Source of the DNA: CAYURH01 sp964447105
GTDB lineage: Bacteria > Patescibacteriota > Saccharimonadia > Saccharimonadales > EFPC-124
NCBI GenBank assembly: GCA_964447105.1
Contig: CAYURH010000003.1
Span: forward strand, 1 to 62,967
Direction of reading: 5' to 3'
Length of the DNA: 62,967 nt
Shown: in pieces, positions 40,845 through 50,335 of the stretch
Position numbering within the stretch: position 1 is the stretch's first letter
How the letters are laid out: each line of letters begins with the position of its first letter
Program-made: the position numbers and the translations under genes
The notes under the pieces: generated by a model
What the model saw: the letters and a program-made list of their open reading frames with translations, nothing else
The model's database searches: none
Told to the model about the DNA's origin: nothing

Positions 40845-42860
40845 ATGTTTAAATCTGCACGCGCTCTACGTGCTTTTGGCGGCGCCGTTCGGGTTAGCGC
40901 CAAAGCGCATCCGTTTCCTTATATCGTCGTCGTCCTATTTATTGCCTTGAGTGCACTGGGTATTAACGGGTCATCACTTGCTGCATTTGACAAAATCGTA
41001 TCCAACGCAACGCCCGGGATTGTCGCTGGCCAGCCCCGGCTTATTCGCTCTGATGAGTGGAACTGGCAAAGCCAACAAACACTCATTCAACAGCAAGCCG
41101 GCTACCCGGAGTTCAACACAAACATTGGGTTAGGGCAGGACATGTCCATGATTCTAGATGTACCTTACAAAAGTCCGTTTGTTGTGTTTAAACCGCAAAA
41201 CCTGTTCTTTTTTGTGTTGCCCTATGCCAACGCCTTTGCGGCTAAATGGTGGTTCATGGCTTTGGTGCTAATGCTTGGTTTTTATTTTTTGTTCAACAAG
41301 CTCTTCCCAAACCGACAACTGATCGTAAGTTTAGGCGCACTGCTTTTGCTATTTAACCCATTTGTACAGTGGTGGTACCAGTCCATGACATTGCTCGCTA
41401 TTGGTTTTGCGCTGTGGGCGAGTTTCTTCGCGGTGAGCATTTTTATAGACAAAGACAGTCGTGGTCGGCTGATTGGCTATGCAGTGGGTCTTGGATATTT
41501 TTTGCTAAGCTTTTTGTTCTTGCTCTACCCGGCGCTTCAGCTGCCAATTGCATACAACGTAGTAGCGCTGATGGCCGGATTTATATGGTACCGCTACAAA
41601 AAACAGCGGATCCTGCCTAAGCAAGACACTAGGCGCTGGCTTACCGTGGCCGCAGCCCTGGTAGGCGCGGCTGTGGTATGCGGGGTATTCTACCTTGCGC
41701 ATTCACAAGTCATCCATGACATAAAGAACACTGTGTACCCAGGTGTGCGTGATTTCAAAAGCGGCGAGAATGCCCAGCCAATGGGCACCGGTTTTAATAT
41801 CCTCGAAACATTCTCGGCCCCAATATTATTCAACCTGCAGGACGACCAGGCGCAATTCTATACCGTGCAAAGCGAAGCGGCGCGTATTGTCGCAATCAAC
41901 CTTTTGTTCCTTCCATTGCTGGTGTGGCGCATATTTAAAAAGGCTAAGAAAGACCGAGGGCTCGTTGACTATCTGCTGCTATCGACCAGCGCCCTGGGCG
42001 TCATACTGATGATCCGGCTATTCACGCCGTTGTTCAATCCAATATTTAAACTGCTGCTCTTCAATCAGGTAGAAAGCCAGCGTCTGGCGTTCGCTTTTGT
42101 GCTGCTATGCGCTATGCAGTTAGTGCTGCTGGGCGTATTCCTAAAAGACATGCGTCGCAACACAGTCAGTACCAAAGAGGCGTTTATCACCGCAGCGTGC
42201 GGCTTTGCTATTTTCCTAAACGCATCAATCGCGGTAATGCATATGCACCCCGGCTTTGTGTCGCCACTGAGCGTAACTATTGCCTGTCTGGCGATAGGGC
42301 TATGCGCATTCCTGATGCTGAGGCAGCGAGCGTTTACTTTTGGCTTAGTGATATTTGTACTGTTTAACATGGCATCTTCGATTTTTGTAAACCCGCTTTA
42401 TGCGCGCACCCAGCCGGTTGGCCTAGAAGAAGCCACCGCCCAAATCGCTCAGCGCTATCACGATGACAAAAAATGGCTCTCACTTGGTTCAATGTTCTTC
42501 CATAATGTGCCGGCACTGGCAGGTAAATCGTCATTCTCGGGCGACCAATACTACCCACAACTTGCCTTGTGGCGCACGATCGACCCCGAAGGCAAAGAGG
42601 TTAACACCTATAATAGGTATGCTCATGTCGTGTTTACCACCAATATACCAGCAGGCGAAAACAAAAACTTCTACAGCCCATACAATGATGTATTGGAAGT
42701 GCGCTTTAACTGTGATATCGCCAAAAAGCTCACGGGCCTCGGGTATGTACTCAGTTCTGAAAAACTCAACATCACAGATCAATTTACGTGCCTTCAACAA
42801 GACGACACGATTAACTTCCCCGGCATCAATCTAATCACTTACAAGTACATTGGCGGATAG
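40845..42860 (+). CDS. large polytopic membrane protein, GT-C-like (paralogue of 29527-31500)
   Basis: The 671-residue protein has about 12 membrane helices and a soluble C-terminal region. It shares with the 29527 gene product the blocks LGINGSS, RLIRSDEW, GQDMSMILDVPYK, FKPQNLFFFVLPYANAFAAKWWF-type (quoted only in part), FNPFVQWWYQ and a C-terminal QYYPQLALWRTID...NTYNRYAHV strand, so the two are paralogues of one family. The Asp-Glu pair in the first external loop fits a GT-C glycosyltransferase; specificity is unknown. It is followed without a gap by another membrane-protein gene. Confidence 0.85.
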   Translation: MFKSARALRAFGGAVRVSAKAHPFPYIVVVLFIALSALGINGSSLAAFDKIVSNATPGIVAGQPRLIRSDEWNWQSQQTLIQQQAGYPEFNTNIGLGQDMSMILDVPYKSPFVVFKPQNLFFFVLPYANAFAAKWWFMALVLMLGFYFLFNKLFPNRQLIVSLGALLLLFNPFVQWWYQSMTLLAIGFALWASFFAVSIFIDKDSRGRLIGYAVGLGYFLLSFLFLLYPALQLPIAYNVVALMAGFIWYRYKKQRILPKQDTRRWLTVAAALVGAAVVCGVFYLAHSQVIHDIKNTVYPGVRDFKSGENAQPMGTGFNILETFSAPILFNLQDDQAQFYTVQSEAARIVAINLLFLPLLVWRIFKKAKKDRGLVDYLLLSTSALGVILMIRLFTPLFNPIFKLLLFNQVESQRLAFAFVLLCAMQLVLLGVFLKDMRRNTVSTKEAFITAACGFAIFLNASIAVMHMHPGFVSPLSVTIACLAIGLCAFLMLRQRAFTFGLVIFVLFNMASSIFVNPLYARTQPVGLEEATAQIAQRYHDDKKWLSLGSMFFHNVPALAGKSSFSGDQYYPQLALWRTIDPEGKEVNTYNRYAHVVFTTNIPAGENKNFYSPYNDVLEVRFNCDIAKKLTGLGYVLSSEKLNITDQFTCLQQDDTINFPGINLITYKYIGG

Positions 42861-44405
42861 ATGATAACCCTGTTTCTCTACGTCATCGCCTTCTTGTCGC
42901 TGGGACTTTGGCTGGGCCTGAAGATCATCCAGCGCAATTTATTCCCGCGCGAGTTTCTATACATTGTCAGCGTGGGTGCAAGCCTCTTAGCTTTTTACTT
43001 TTTGTTCTATGTATACGCGGTTGAACCTTGGTTGGGTTTTATGGCGCTTATGGGACTGTTTGGCTTGTCGGCGATCACATTGGGGTCAATCATCCTATCG
43101 TGTCGCCGATCGCCCGAACAGACTCAGCTAATCTGCCGCTACTTTGCTATGCCGCTTGGGATTACCGGAGTCATATTCATCATCTTCAGCTCTCTGCTGT
43201 ATGGGTGCCGGCTGCCAATGCAACCAGGGAGCGACTCCCGTAGGGTAGTCAACGAAAGCTTTTGCGCCATCGAGCAATTGCCGCTCGACAACGGTCTACC
43301 TCTAATGTTCGCCACATTCAGTATGAATAACGAACCGCGCTCACAAGTTATAGACTGGACTATTGCTGATAGGCCGCCACTGCAAATTGGTTCCTCACTG
43401 CCAATTGTTGAACTACTTCGCAATGCCCCCCCGCTGCAAGTGGGTAATATCTACAATGTATTCTCTATATTCTTGCAGCTCAGCTGGGTTGGAGCAATAT
43501 GGGGCCTGCTGCAGTGGCTCAAAGTTCGCAGGGTGTTTCAGGTACTGCTACTCACTGGCTTTGCGACTACTGGATTCTTTTACCTCAACTCAATCTTTGT
43601 GTGGCCCAAGCTGTTGGGTGCGGCGCTCGTTATTGGGGCGATTGCGCCCTTTATGGGTAGTTCTTTGAATAAAAAACAACTCGCATACCTGCCGGTTGCG
43701 GCCGGCCTGGTATCGCTGGGTCTTATGGCCCACACCAGCCTGATGTTCACGGTGATACCATTCGCGCTGGTCCTACTCTACAAACTCATCAAGGCAAGAA
43801 GACTCATACAATATAAGCACTTGGTTGTGGCTGTTGGCGTGACACTGCTAATTCTACTGCCGTGGCAAGTTTTCAAGAATACTATCACGACATCCGACCG
43901 GCTTGTAAAGTATCATTTTGCCAATGTAACGTCGTACGACGACAAGCGCGACACACTACAGGCTATCGTGGACGAATACAAGAAACTGCCGTTCGAACAG
44001 TGGGTGCACAATAAAATCGCAAACGTGAAGTCGCTATTGATTGTAGATATCGATAAGCCAAACTGGAAAACGCTCACATTCTTTAGCACGTTCTTTGCGC
44101 TCGAAGCGTTTAGTCTGGGGCTATTGCCCCTCATATATAATATCGTACGGCGGCGGCTAGATGGCTTCGACAAAGAAACGCTACTGCTTATTGGCGGCAC
44201 CTTGTTAGTATGGATTTTGCTGATGTTCAACCCCGGATCCACAGTGGTACACCAGGGCTCCTATGCAACCATGGTGCTGTTATTTATTCTTCTGGGCAAG
44301 CAGTTCCTAAAGTTACCCCCAGTGTGGCTGAGTAGTCTAGTAGGCGCCCAGGTCATTGTCTTTTACCTAACCTGGGTCAGTAACATTGTCACACTATTCA
44401 AATAG
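42861..44405 (+). CDS. polytopic membrane protein, possibly GT-C-like
   Basis: The 514-residue protein has about 11 hydrophobic segments. A large external loop (about 115-190) contains RRVVNESFCAIEQLP and DWTIADRPPLQIGS; the latter, with Asp-Arg-Pro after a helix, resembles acceptor/donor loops in GT-C-type proteins. The ATG directly follows the stop of the upstream paralogue gene (TAGATG), so they are co-translated. I cannot assign a family with confidence. Confidence 0.8.
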   Translation: MITLFLYVIAFLSLGLWLGLKIIQRNLFPREFLYIVSVGASLLAFYFLFYVYAVEPWLGFMALMGLFGLSAITLGSIILSCRRSPEQTQLICRYFAMPLGITGVIFIIFSSLLYGCRLPMQPGSDSRRVVNESFCAIEQLPLDNGLPLMFATFSMNNEPRSQVIDWTIADRPPLQIGSSLPIVELLRNAPPLQVGNIYNVFSIFLQLSWVGAIWGLLQWLKVRRVFQVLLLTGFATTGFFYLNSIFVWPKLLGAALVIGAIAPFMGSSLNKKQLAYLPVAAGLVSLGLMAHTSLMFTVIPFALVLLYKLIKARRLIQYKHLVVAVGVTLLILLPWQVFKNTITTSDRLVKYHFANVTSYDDKRDTLQAIVDEYKKLPFEQWVHNKIANVKSLLIVDIDKPNWKTLTFFSTFFALEAFSLGLLPLIYNIVRRRLDGFDKETLLLIGGTLLVWILLMFNPGSTVVHQGSYATMVLLFILLGKQFLKLPPVWLSSLVGAQVIVFYLTWVSNIVTLFK

Positions 44406-44406
44406 G

Positions 44407-46263
44407 TCAATACTTTTTGACACTAAAGAGAGCGTCGGTGCGTTCGATATTGGGATTCAAAAAGGGGTCGTTCTCAATTACGTCGCGCCAACGCTTCTTA
44501 AACATAGCCTTGGCTGCCGCAAACTCCTTGGTGTCGCGCACCTTTTTTTCCTCGGGCCGGCCCACACTAATCGATTCATGATGCAGTAGTTCAACCATGG
44601 GGTTGTATAGCGTGCGGTAGCCGTGTTCGTGTAGACGCAAGCACAAATCTACGTCGTTATAAGTGATGCGCAGCTTTTCATCGAAGCCGTGGGCCTCGTC
44701 GAATCGACTCTTTTTAACCATAAGACAGGCGGCAGTGACTGCCGAAACCTCGTGGCGGGTGTCGCCGTACAGGTGCTGCATTGGTGTGCGTTGTTTTATA
44801 TGCACGGGGCTCAACAAGTTGGCGGCCCACCCGCCCAGCCCAACACCAATACCAGCGTGCTGAATATGCACATGGTCCGGGTAATACAGCTTGCAGCCCA
44901 CGGCACCCACGCCATCGCGCTGCGCATCACCCAGCAACAGTTCCAGCCAGTTAGCAGTTACCACCTCTGTGTCGTTGTTAAGCATGACCAAATACTCACC
45001 CGTTGCCTTGCCGGCTCCAAAGTTGCAAGTGCGCGAATAGCTAAAAGGTTGCTCGGGCCAATCGTACACATGAACATTGCTGTGTGCTTTTTGAATGGAT
45101 TTATACCACGAGCGTACCTTGGGGTCAGTCGATCCGGTGTCCACTACGATTACTTCGTAGTTTTTGTACGTGGTCTTGGCCATTATGGAATTAACACATG
45201 TCCTCACAACCTTAAATTGATTGACTGTAGGTATAACAATCGACACCTTGGGCCCGCCTTTGACTGGATGTATGACCTGCCAGTAGTCCCTGAGTATAAT
45301 GCCCTGCACAACTTTGGCGTCAGGATAGCCACGGCGCACCAAACTCTCAGCAATAGCTTTGCCTTGAGCTTCACGTACATAAGGTTTTACATCAGACAGG
45401 TGAGCGGTTGATGTCTCGGATATACGCCAGCTGTAGAGCACTTTGGGAATATGGTAAATCTTTTTGGTAGTGTCTGCGATGCGCAAAAAAAGATCCCAGT
45501 CCTGTGCGCCCTCAAACCCAACACGGAAGCCCCCGATTTTGTTCATGAGCGTAGTGCGGATAACCGCCAAGTGCGTTATGGCATTGATACTTTCCATGAA
45601 CTCGGGATTCCAATCAGGCTTAAAGAAAGGGTCTTGATGGTCGGCACGGTCCTTGGTGATCTTTTCTTCGTCGCTGAACAGAAAATCCAATTCCTTGTCG
45701 CGGTTCAATTGCTTGATCACTTCATACAGGGCATTCGGCCACATCACATCATCGTGATCTAGCAGTGCGACAAACTCGCCCTTGGCCAAGCCCATCGCAT
45801 CGTTGCTGGCGCGAGAAATATGACCGTTCTTTTCACGAAACAAGTAGCTGATGCGCTTATCTTGCTTGGCATATTCTTTGATAACGCCACGTACTTCAGA
45901 ATCAGTCGATGCGTCATCGACAATGCACAATTGCCAATTATCATAGGACTGGGCACGCACGGAATCTATGCAGTCGTGCAGGAAATCGATATTCGTGTTG
46001 TAGGTCGGTATGAGCACAGAAATCAATGGGCGATAGGCAAATTTGGCTGCCTCATCGCGTTCGCGGAGCATTTCAACTCCGTCGGGATAGTTATGATCCA
46101 CCCACTTGGCGTAGTCGTCGGTTTCTGCCTGGTTGCCAAGATGAACATGCTCAACAATCAGACCCTTGGCAAAATTCTTTAGGCGCTCGTTCTTTCCAAT
46201 AACTCTTTTGGCGAAGTTCGCCGAGCTTCCTAGCCCGGACCGCAGTGCATGTTTAAGACTCAT
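44407..46263 (-). CDS. tandem double-domain GT2 glycosyltransferase
   Basis: The 618-residue protein contains two GT2 domains in tandem: PLISVLIPTYNTNIDFLHDC with CIVDDASTDSEV and LLDHDDVMWPNALYEV (about 75-330), then KVSIVIPTVNQFKVVRTC with VVDTGSTDP and VMLNNDTEVVTANWLELLLG (about 340-600). Double-headed GT2 enzymes often build a disaccharide repeat or rhamnan-type backbone. It lies downstream of the Wzm-Wzt-methyltransferase genes on the same strand, with 24 bp separating it, consistent with one export-coupled operon. Confidence 0.93.
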   Translation of the reverse strand: MSLKHALRSGLGSSANFAKRVIGKNERLKNFAKGLIVEHVHLGNQAETDDYAKWVDHNYPDGVEMLRERDEAAKFAYRPLISVLIPTYNTNIDFLHDCIDSVRAQSYDNWQLCIVDDASTDSEVRGVIKEYAKQDKRISYLFREKNGHISRASNDAMGLAKGEFVALLDHDDVMWPNALYEVIKQLNRDKELDFLFSDEEKITKDRADHQDPFFKPDWNPEFMESINAITHLAVIRTTLMNKIGGFRVGFEGAQDWDLFLRIADTTKKIYHIPKVLYSWRISETSTAHLSDVKPYVREAQGKAIAESLVRRGYPDAKVVQGIILRDYWQVIHPVKGGPKVSIVIPTVNQFKVVRTCVNSIMAKTTYKNYEVIVVDTGSTDPKVRSWYKSIQKAHSNVHVYDWPEQPFSYSRTCNFGAGKATGEYLVMLNNDTEVVTANWLELLLGDAQRDGVGAVGCKLYYPDHVHIQHAGIGVGLGGWAANLLSPVHIKQRTPMQHLYGDTRHEVSAVTAACLMVKKSRFDEAHGFDEKLRITYNDVDLCLRLHEHGYRTLYNPMVELLHHESISVGRPEEKKVRDTKEFAAAKAMFKKRWRDVIENDPFLNPNIERTDALFSVKKY

Positions 46264-46287
46264 TATTCCTCCCTGCTTCCCTTGGTA

Positions 46288-47313
46288 TTATTTCTGAACT
46301 TTGCCGAGTAGCATTCGCTTGGCGGCAGCTAGTTTTCTGGCTAGCTTATATGATTTTGAATCCTCGATCGTGGTAATGTGGGCCAGCAATGCTTCAATAT
46401 ACTCCTGCTTACCCCGACTGTCAGCCTCCAGTTCACCGATGCGCTGACGCTGATGGTCAACCTCTTCATCAAACTGACGCAAGGCATCGGTATATACCCG
46501 AATGGCTTGCTTTAGGACTAATATAGTTTCGTCGAAGACATCAGTGCCTTTGGCAGTGCGAATTTGTTTTGCCATGTCTGTAATCACTTTGGCATCGGTC
46601 TGACTCTTCAGGCCCACCGAAAGCGTACGGTAGTTGTAATCGAGAGGTAAAATGCCGTCTGGATCAAGGTTAGTGTTGTAAATTTCATAGAGCGCGTCAA
46701 TATGCTTACCCACCTTGTCGAATTTGCTGGCCGCAAAGATAACCGACTGCAACAGAATCCAGAAGGGCAGGTAGTTACTGGGGAACTCAACCGTGTGTAG
46801 CTTCACTTCTTTTAGAAGCTGCGTAGCAAGCCCTGGTTCGGGTAAACGATAGTCGATGTGCTCCTTGAGCCACTGATGATCCTTCTTATGCAGCTGTTTG
46901 AACAGCCCGTTCAAGAAGACTTCGGCTTCCGCGTTCTGTGGCGTGCCAAATGGTGCCGCCACAATCACGCCCCTTTTGGCCACGCGCGTACATTCGCCTA
47001 TAAACGCCTGGCGCTTACTGCGAGGAATATGCTCAAACACATCAAAACTAACCACAAAATCAAAGCTGTTGTCCTGAAATGTCATAGCAGTAGCATCGCC
47101 ATGCACGTAGTTTTTCTGTTTTACATCAAACACATCAAGGACGGTCACCGAATCGTTCGAGTGGAACAAGTGTGTTGCACCCAAGTAGCCACCTGCGTCG
47201 AGGATAGTAAAACGTTGAGCATTGGATTTACGCAAACAATTAATAATCTCGCTGGCTCGCTTCTGACGGCTATATTGGTCGAAGGGCAGGCTAGTAAGTG
47301 GTTTATTGGGCAT
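46288..47313 (-). CDS. SAM-dependent methyltransferase with C-terminal coiled coil
   Basis: The 341-residue protein has a class I methyltransferase domain (FTILDAGGYLGATHLF, about 37-52; FDFVVSFDVFEHIPRSKRQ, about 85-103) and, after a helical linker, a coiled-coil tail (about 262-330) with EEVDHQRQRIGELEADSRG and a basic end. ATG 47313 shares its A with the wzt stop codon (TAATG); GGAG is 8 nt upstream. The methyltransferase-plus-coiled-coil layout beside Wzm/Wzt recalls chain-terminating enzymes of ABC-exported O antigens, though many glycan methyltransferases carry such tails. Confidence 0.9.
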   Translation of the reverse strand: MPNKPLTSLPFDQYSRQKRASEIINCLRKSNAQRFTILDAGGYLGATHLFHSNDSVTVLDVFDVKQKNYVHGDATAMTFQDNSFDFVVSFDVFEHIPRSKRQAFIGECTRVAKRGVIVAAPFGTPQNAEAEVFLNGLFKQLHKKDHQWLKEHIDYRLPEPGLATQLLKEVKLHTVEFPSNYLPFWILLQSVIFAASKFDKVGKHIDALYEIYNTNLDPDGILPLDYNYRTLSVGLKSQTDAKVITDMAKQIRTAKGTDVFDETILVLKQAIRVYTDALRQFDEEVDHQRQRIGELEADSRGKQEYIEALLAHITTIEDSKSYKLARKLAAAKRMLLGKVQK

Positions 47314-48467
47314 TATATTTGACTCCATGTTCCGAATAAATCAACTTTACCATGTGTTTTGGCACGGGAATTCACATTCAGTATGACCGCCTTTTCCAGA
47401 TGATCGTATTCTTCTACGACATCACGATCAAAAACCGCCACAGTGAGTGAGTAACTGCCAGCCACGAACGGCAGCTTGTCAATATTGTAACAAATAGTTT
47501 TATTGCTGGTGGTATGTACACCTATACTGTTTGGACCAGCGATATTAACACCAAACTGGTCAATAAACGCCAAGCCTATCACGATGTCGGTCGTGTCTGG
47601 CGACTTAGTCTCAATAGTCAGCTCGAGTGGTCTACCTTGCTTCGGCTCGCCCTTGGAACTGATTCGCACTCGTTCTATCTTTACCCTACCTGTGCCCCAT
47701 CGGTTTGAAGCGCGAGGTTCGGGGCTTTCGACATTAAGATGATTATATCTGACAATTGCCTTCGCTAGGTTTGTTGGGCCGCTACTTGTGCCGTCGTGTA
47801 CCACCATTGCTCGGTCGCAAAAACGCTCGACAGCGGCCATATCGTGAGTAACCAAAATAACTGTTTTCTTGGCTTTCTTCAGCTGCACAAAATGCTCGAA
47901 GCATTTTTTCTGAAAGGCTGCATCGCCAACAGCCAATACTTCGTCTATCAACAAAATGTCGCTTTTTGCGCGTATGGCAATTGAAAAAGCCAACCGCACC
48001 TGCATGCCGGATGAGTAATTTTTGAGCTTTTGATCCATAAACTTGCCCAGCTCAGCAAAGGCTACGATGTCATCATACATGGCGTTCATTTCTTTACGAT
48101 TAAAACCAAGGAGTGCGCCGTTTAAAAATACGTTTTCGCGCCCGGTCAGCTCAGGGTTAAAACCAACGCCGAGTTCTATAAACGGAGTTAGGCTGCCGTT
48201 TACCTGCACCGAGCCTTGGTCTGGTACGTAAATACCTGCCAACAGCTTAAGTAGCGTACTCTTACCACTGCCATTGCGACCAACTATTCCAAAGAATTCG
48301 CCCCTTTTTATATCGAACGAGATATTTTTGAGTACTTTTTGTGTGGTGTAGCCACGTTTGCGATTAAAAATATTTACGAGCGCCTGCTTTAAACCACTAT
48401 GCTGTTCATGGGGTAATTTAAAACTTTTATGAAGATCTTTAACAATAATCGCTGGTTGTTCGTCCAT
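47313..48467 (-). CDS. wzt: polysaccharide ABC transporter ATP-binding protein (Wzt-like)
   Basis: The 384-residue protein has a complete nucleotide-binding domain: Walker A GRNGSGKST (63-71), signature YSSGMQ (151-156), Walker B ILLIDEVLAVGD (171-182). A C-terminal domain of about 130 residues (about 250-384; VKIERVRISSKGEPKQGRPL start) matches the Wzt C-terminal carbohydrate-binding beta sandwich, which recognises the modified end of the glycan. It pairs with the permease directly upstream (TAATG overlap) to export lipid-linked polysaccharide. Confidence 0.95.
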   Translation of the reverse strand: MDEQPAIIVKDLHKSFKLPHEQHSGLKQALVNIFNRKRGYTTQKVLKNISFDIKRGEFFGIVGRNGSGKSTLLKLLAGIYVPDQGSVQVNGSLTPFIELGVGFNPELTGRENVFLNGALLGFNRKEMNAMYDDIVAFAELGKFMDQKLKNYSSGMQVRLAFSIAIRAKSDILLIDEVLAVGDAAFQKKCFEHFVQLKKAKKTVILVTHDMAAVERFCDRAMVVHDGTSSGPTNLAKAIVRYNHLNVESPEPRASNRWGTGRVKIERVRISSKGEPKQGRPLELTIETKSPDTTDIVIGLAFIDQFGVNIAGPNSIGVHTTSNKTICYNIDKLPFVAGSYSLTVAVFDRDVVEEYDHLEKAVILNVNSRAKTHGKVDLFGTWSQI

Positions 48468-49279
48468 TACACGTTCTCCGCAAAGTACCGAGCATGCTTT
48501 TTAAAATACCAGGTGGCAAAAACTACCATTACGGCAACAATCGCAAACGGTATAGCAATAAGCAACGGTTCGCCCACCATACTAAACGTCGTTGGTGTTT
48601 GATGCGTGATCAAGTTGTAGCGAGCGTCTTGCATAATCTGTGCCACTGGATTTAGTAGCATAATTTGTGCGGCAATGGTGCTAAATTTTGTCACCATACT
48701 CAACGAATACAGGATTGGCGTGGCGTAAAATGCACCCTGCAAAAGCACTTCCCAAATATGACTCATGTCGCGATATTTTACGTAAATTGCCGCGAGTAGA
48801 AAGGCGATGGCCACTGCAAACATATACAGCTCAAGAATGTTTAGTGGAAACCATATAGCAGAGGCTTTAAAATCAACTCCATTCACCATGGCAAACAAAA
48901 ACACCACTACAAGATTCAGCATTAGATTAATCAACGCCGAAATAGTACCAGAAATAACGACGATGTATTTTGGGAAGTTAATTTTGCGTATAAGATCGCC
49001 GCGCGCCACAATCGCCTGCATGCCCTGACTCGTCACCTCAGTAAAAAAACTCCATAATACTACGCCGAGTAGTAGATAAACGGCAAAATGCTCAATGTCG
49101 GCGCCAAACTTCAAAAACTGCACAAAAACAACATATAAAATAGTAAACAGTAGTAGGGGTTTCAATAGCGACCACAAATACCCCAACGCCGACCCCTGAT
49201 AGCGCAACTTAAAGTCCGTGATTACCAGTTCGCGCATCAACGCGCGGTTCTTCTTGCTGAATATATTTTGCAATGACAT
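48467..49279 (-). CDS. wzm: polysaccharide ABC transporter permease (Wzm-like)
   Basis: The 270-residue ABC-2 permease has six membrane spans and the family's amphipathic start MRELVITDFKLRYQGSALGY followed by LWSLLKPLLLF. It forms the channel for the Wzt ATPase encoded next. TATAAT on the minus strand lies 12 nt before the ATG, giving a very short leader. Divergent from the GT2 gene at 49313, with 33 bp between. Confidence 0.95.
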   Translation of the reverse strand: MSLQNIFSKKNRALMRELVITDFKLRYQGSALGYLWSLLKPLLLFTILYVVFVQFLKFGADIEHFAVYLLLGVVLWSFFTEVTSQGMQAIVARGDLIRKINFPKYIVVISGTISALINLMLNLVVVFLFAMVNGVDFKASAIWFPLNILELYMFAVAIAFLLAAIYVKYRDMSHIWEVLLQGAFYATPILYSLSMVTKFSTIAAQIMLLNPVAQIMQDARYNLITHQTPTTFSMVGEPLLIAIPFAIVAVMVVFATWYFKKHARYFAENV

Positions 49280-49312
49280 AGTCTTCCAATGATTATATTA
49301 TAAGGAGAGCCT

Positions 49313-50335
49313 ATGAAGAAACCTCTTATCGCCGTAGTTATTCCTAACTGGAATGGCGCGGATATGATTGTCAACACGCTTACCTCGCTGCGTAATCAGA
49401 CGCAATCGCACACCGTAGTGGTGGTCGAAAACGGATCAACAGATGGTTCGCGCAAACTTTTGCGCCCCCTGGCCAAAAAAGGGGAGTTGGTACTCCTCGA
49501 ACAAGATCACAATTTAGGCTTTGACGGCGGCGTGAACATAGGTATTCGGTACGCACTGCAGCATGATTACGACGCTGTCGCATTGTTGAACAACGACGCT
49601 ACGGTGCACGCAGACTGGCTCAAACACTTGAGCAACCGATTGTTTGCCGACGACAATGCCGGCATTGTCACCTGTAAGTTATTGTCGCACGATCGCTCGT
49701 TTATCGACAGTACTGGTGACTGGTTGACCATTTGGGGGCTACCATATCCACGCGGCCGCGCCGAAACGGCCATAAACAAATACGACAAGCAAACAACGAT
49801 TCTGGGTGCGAGCGCTGGGGCGACGCTATACCGTAGCAGCATGCTCCACCAGATCGGCATCTTTGATGAAGACTTTTTTGCTTATTACGAAGATGTGGAT
49901 ATTAGCCTGCGCGCCCGGCTGTATGGGTGGCAGATCTTTTTCGAGCCTAGAGCCGAAGCGTATCACCTGATCAATATGACCGGCAACCGCGTAAAAGGTT
50001 TTATGACCTACCAAACTATGAAAAACATGCCTTGGGTACTTATCAAAAACCTCCCCTTGTCACTTTTTGTTCGAGTCTATCCCCGATTTTTGATCGCTTA
50101 TTGGTCGTTTGTAGCCAGCGCGCTCGCCAAAGGCAATGGTTGGCCGGCAATCAAAGGCGTAGCTGTGTCAACTGCACTCACACCCAAAAAAATCTGGCAG
50201 CGCTGGGCAATTCAGCGCAACCGCGTGCTGCCCGTAGCCGAACTTGATGCCATGCTCGTGCATGATTTGCCGCCCAACGCCACTAAACTTCGTAAACTAC
50301 GTGCTGCGTGGTGGCGGGTGATAGGGAAGCGATGA
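49313..50335 (+). CDS. GT2 family glycosyltransferase (rhamnosyltransferase-like)
   Basis: The 340-residue protein has IAVVIPNWNGADMIVNTL at its start, VVENGSTDGSRKLL (about 37-50), ALLNNDATVHADWLKHL (DD-type catalytic region, about 89-105), and DEDFFAYYEDVDISLRARLY, all typical of WbbL/RfbN-like rhamnosyl- and related transferases. The C-terminal 90 residues contain a hydrophobic segment. AAGGAGAG is 5-6 nt before the ATG. Its stop overlaps the start of the following GT4 (ATGA). Confidence 0.94.
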   Translation: MKKPLIAVVIPNWNGADMIVNTLTSLRNQTQSHTVVVVENGSTDGSRKLLRPLAKKGELVLLEQDHNLGFDGGVNIGIRYALQHDYDAVALLNNDATVHADWLKHLSNRLFADDNAGIVTCKLLSHDRSFIDSTGDWLTIWGLPYPRGRAETAINKYDKQTTILGASAGATLYRSSMLHQIGIFDEDFFAYYEDVDISLRARLYGWQIFFEPRAEAYHLINMTGNRVKGFMTYQTMKNMPWVLIKNLPLSLFVRVYPRFLIAYWSFVASALAKGNGWPAIKGVAVSTALTPKKIWQRWAIQRNRVLPVAELDAMLVHDLPPNATKLRKLRAAWWRVIGKR

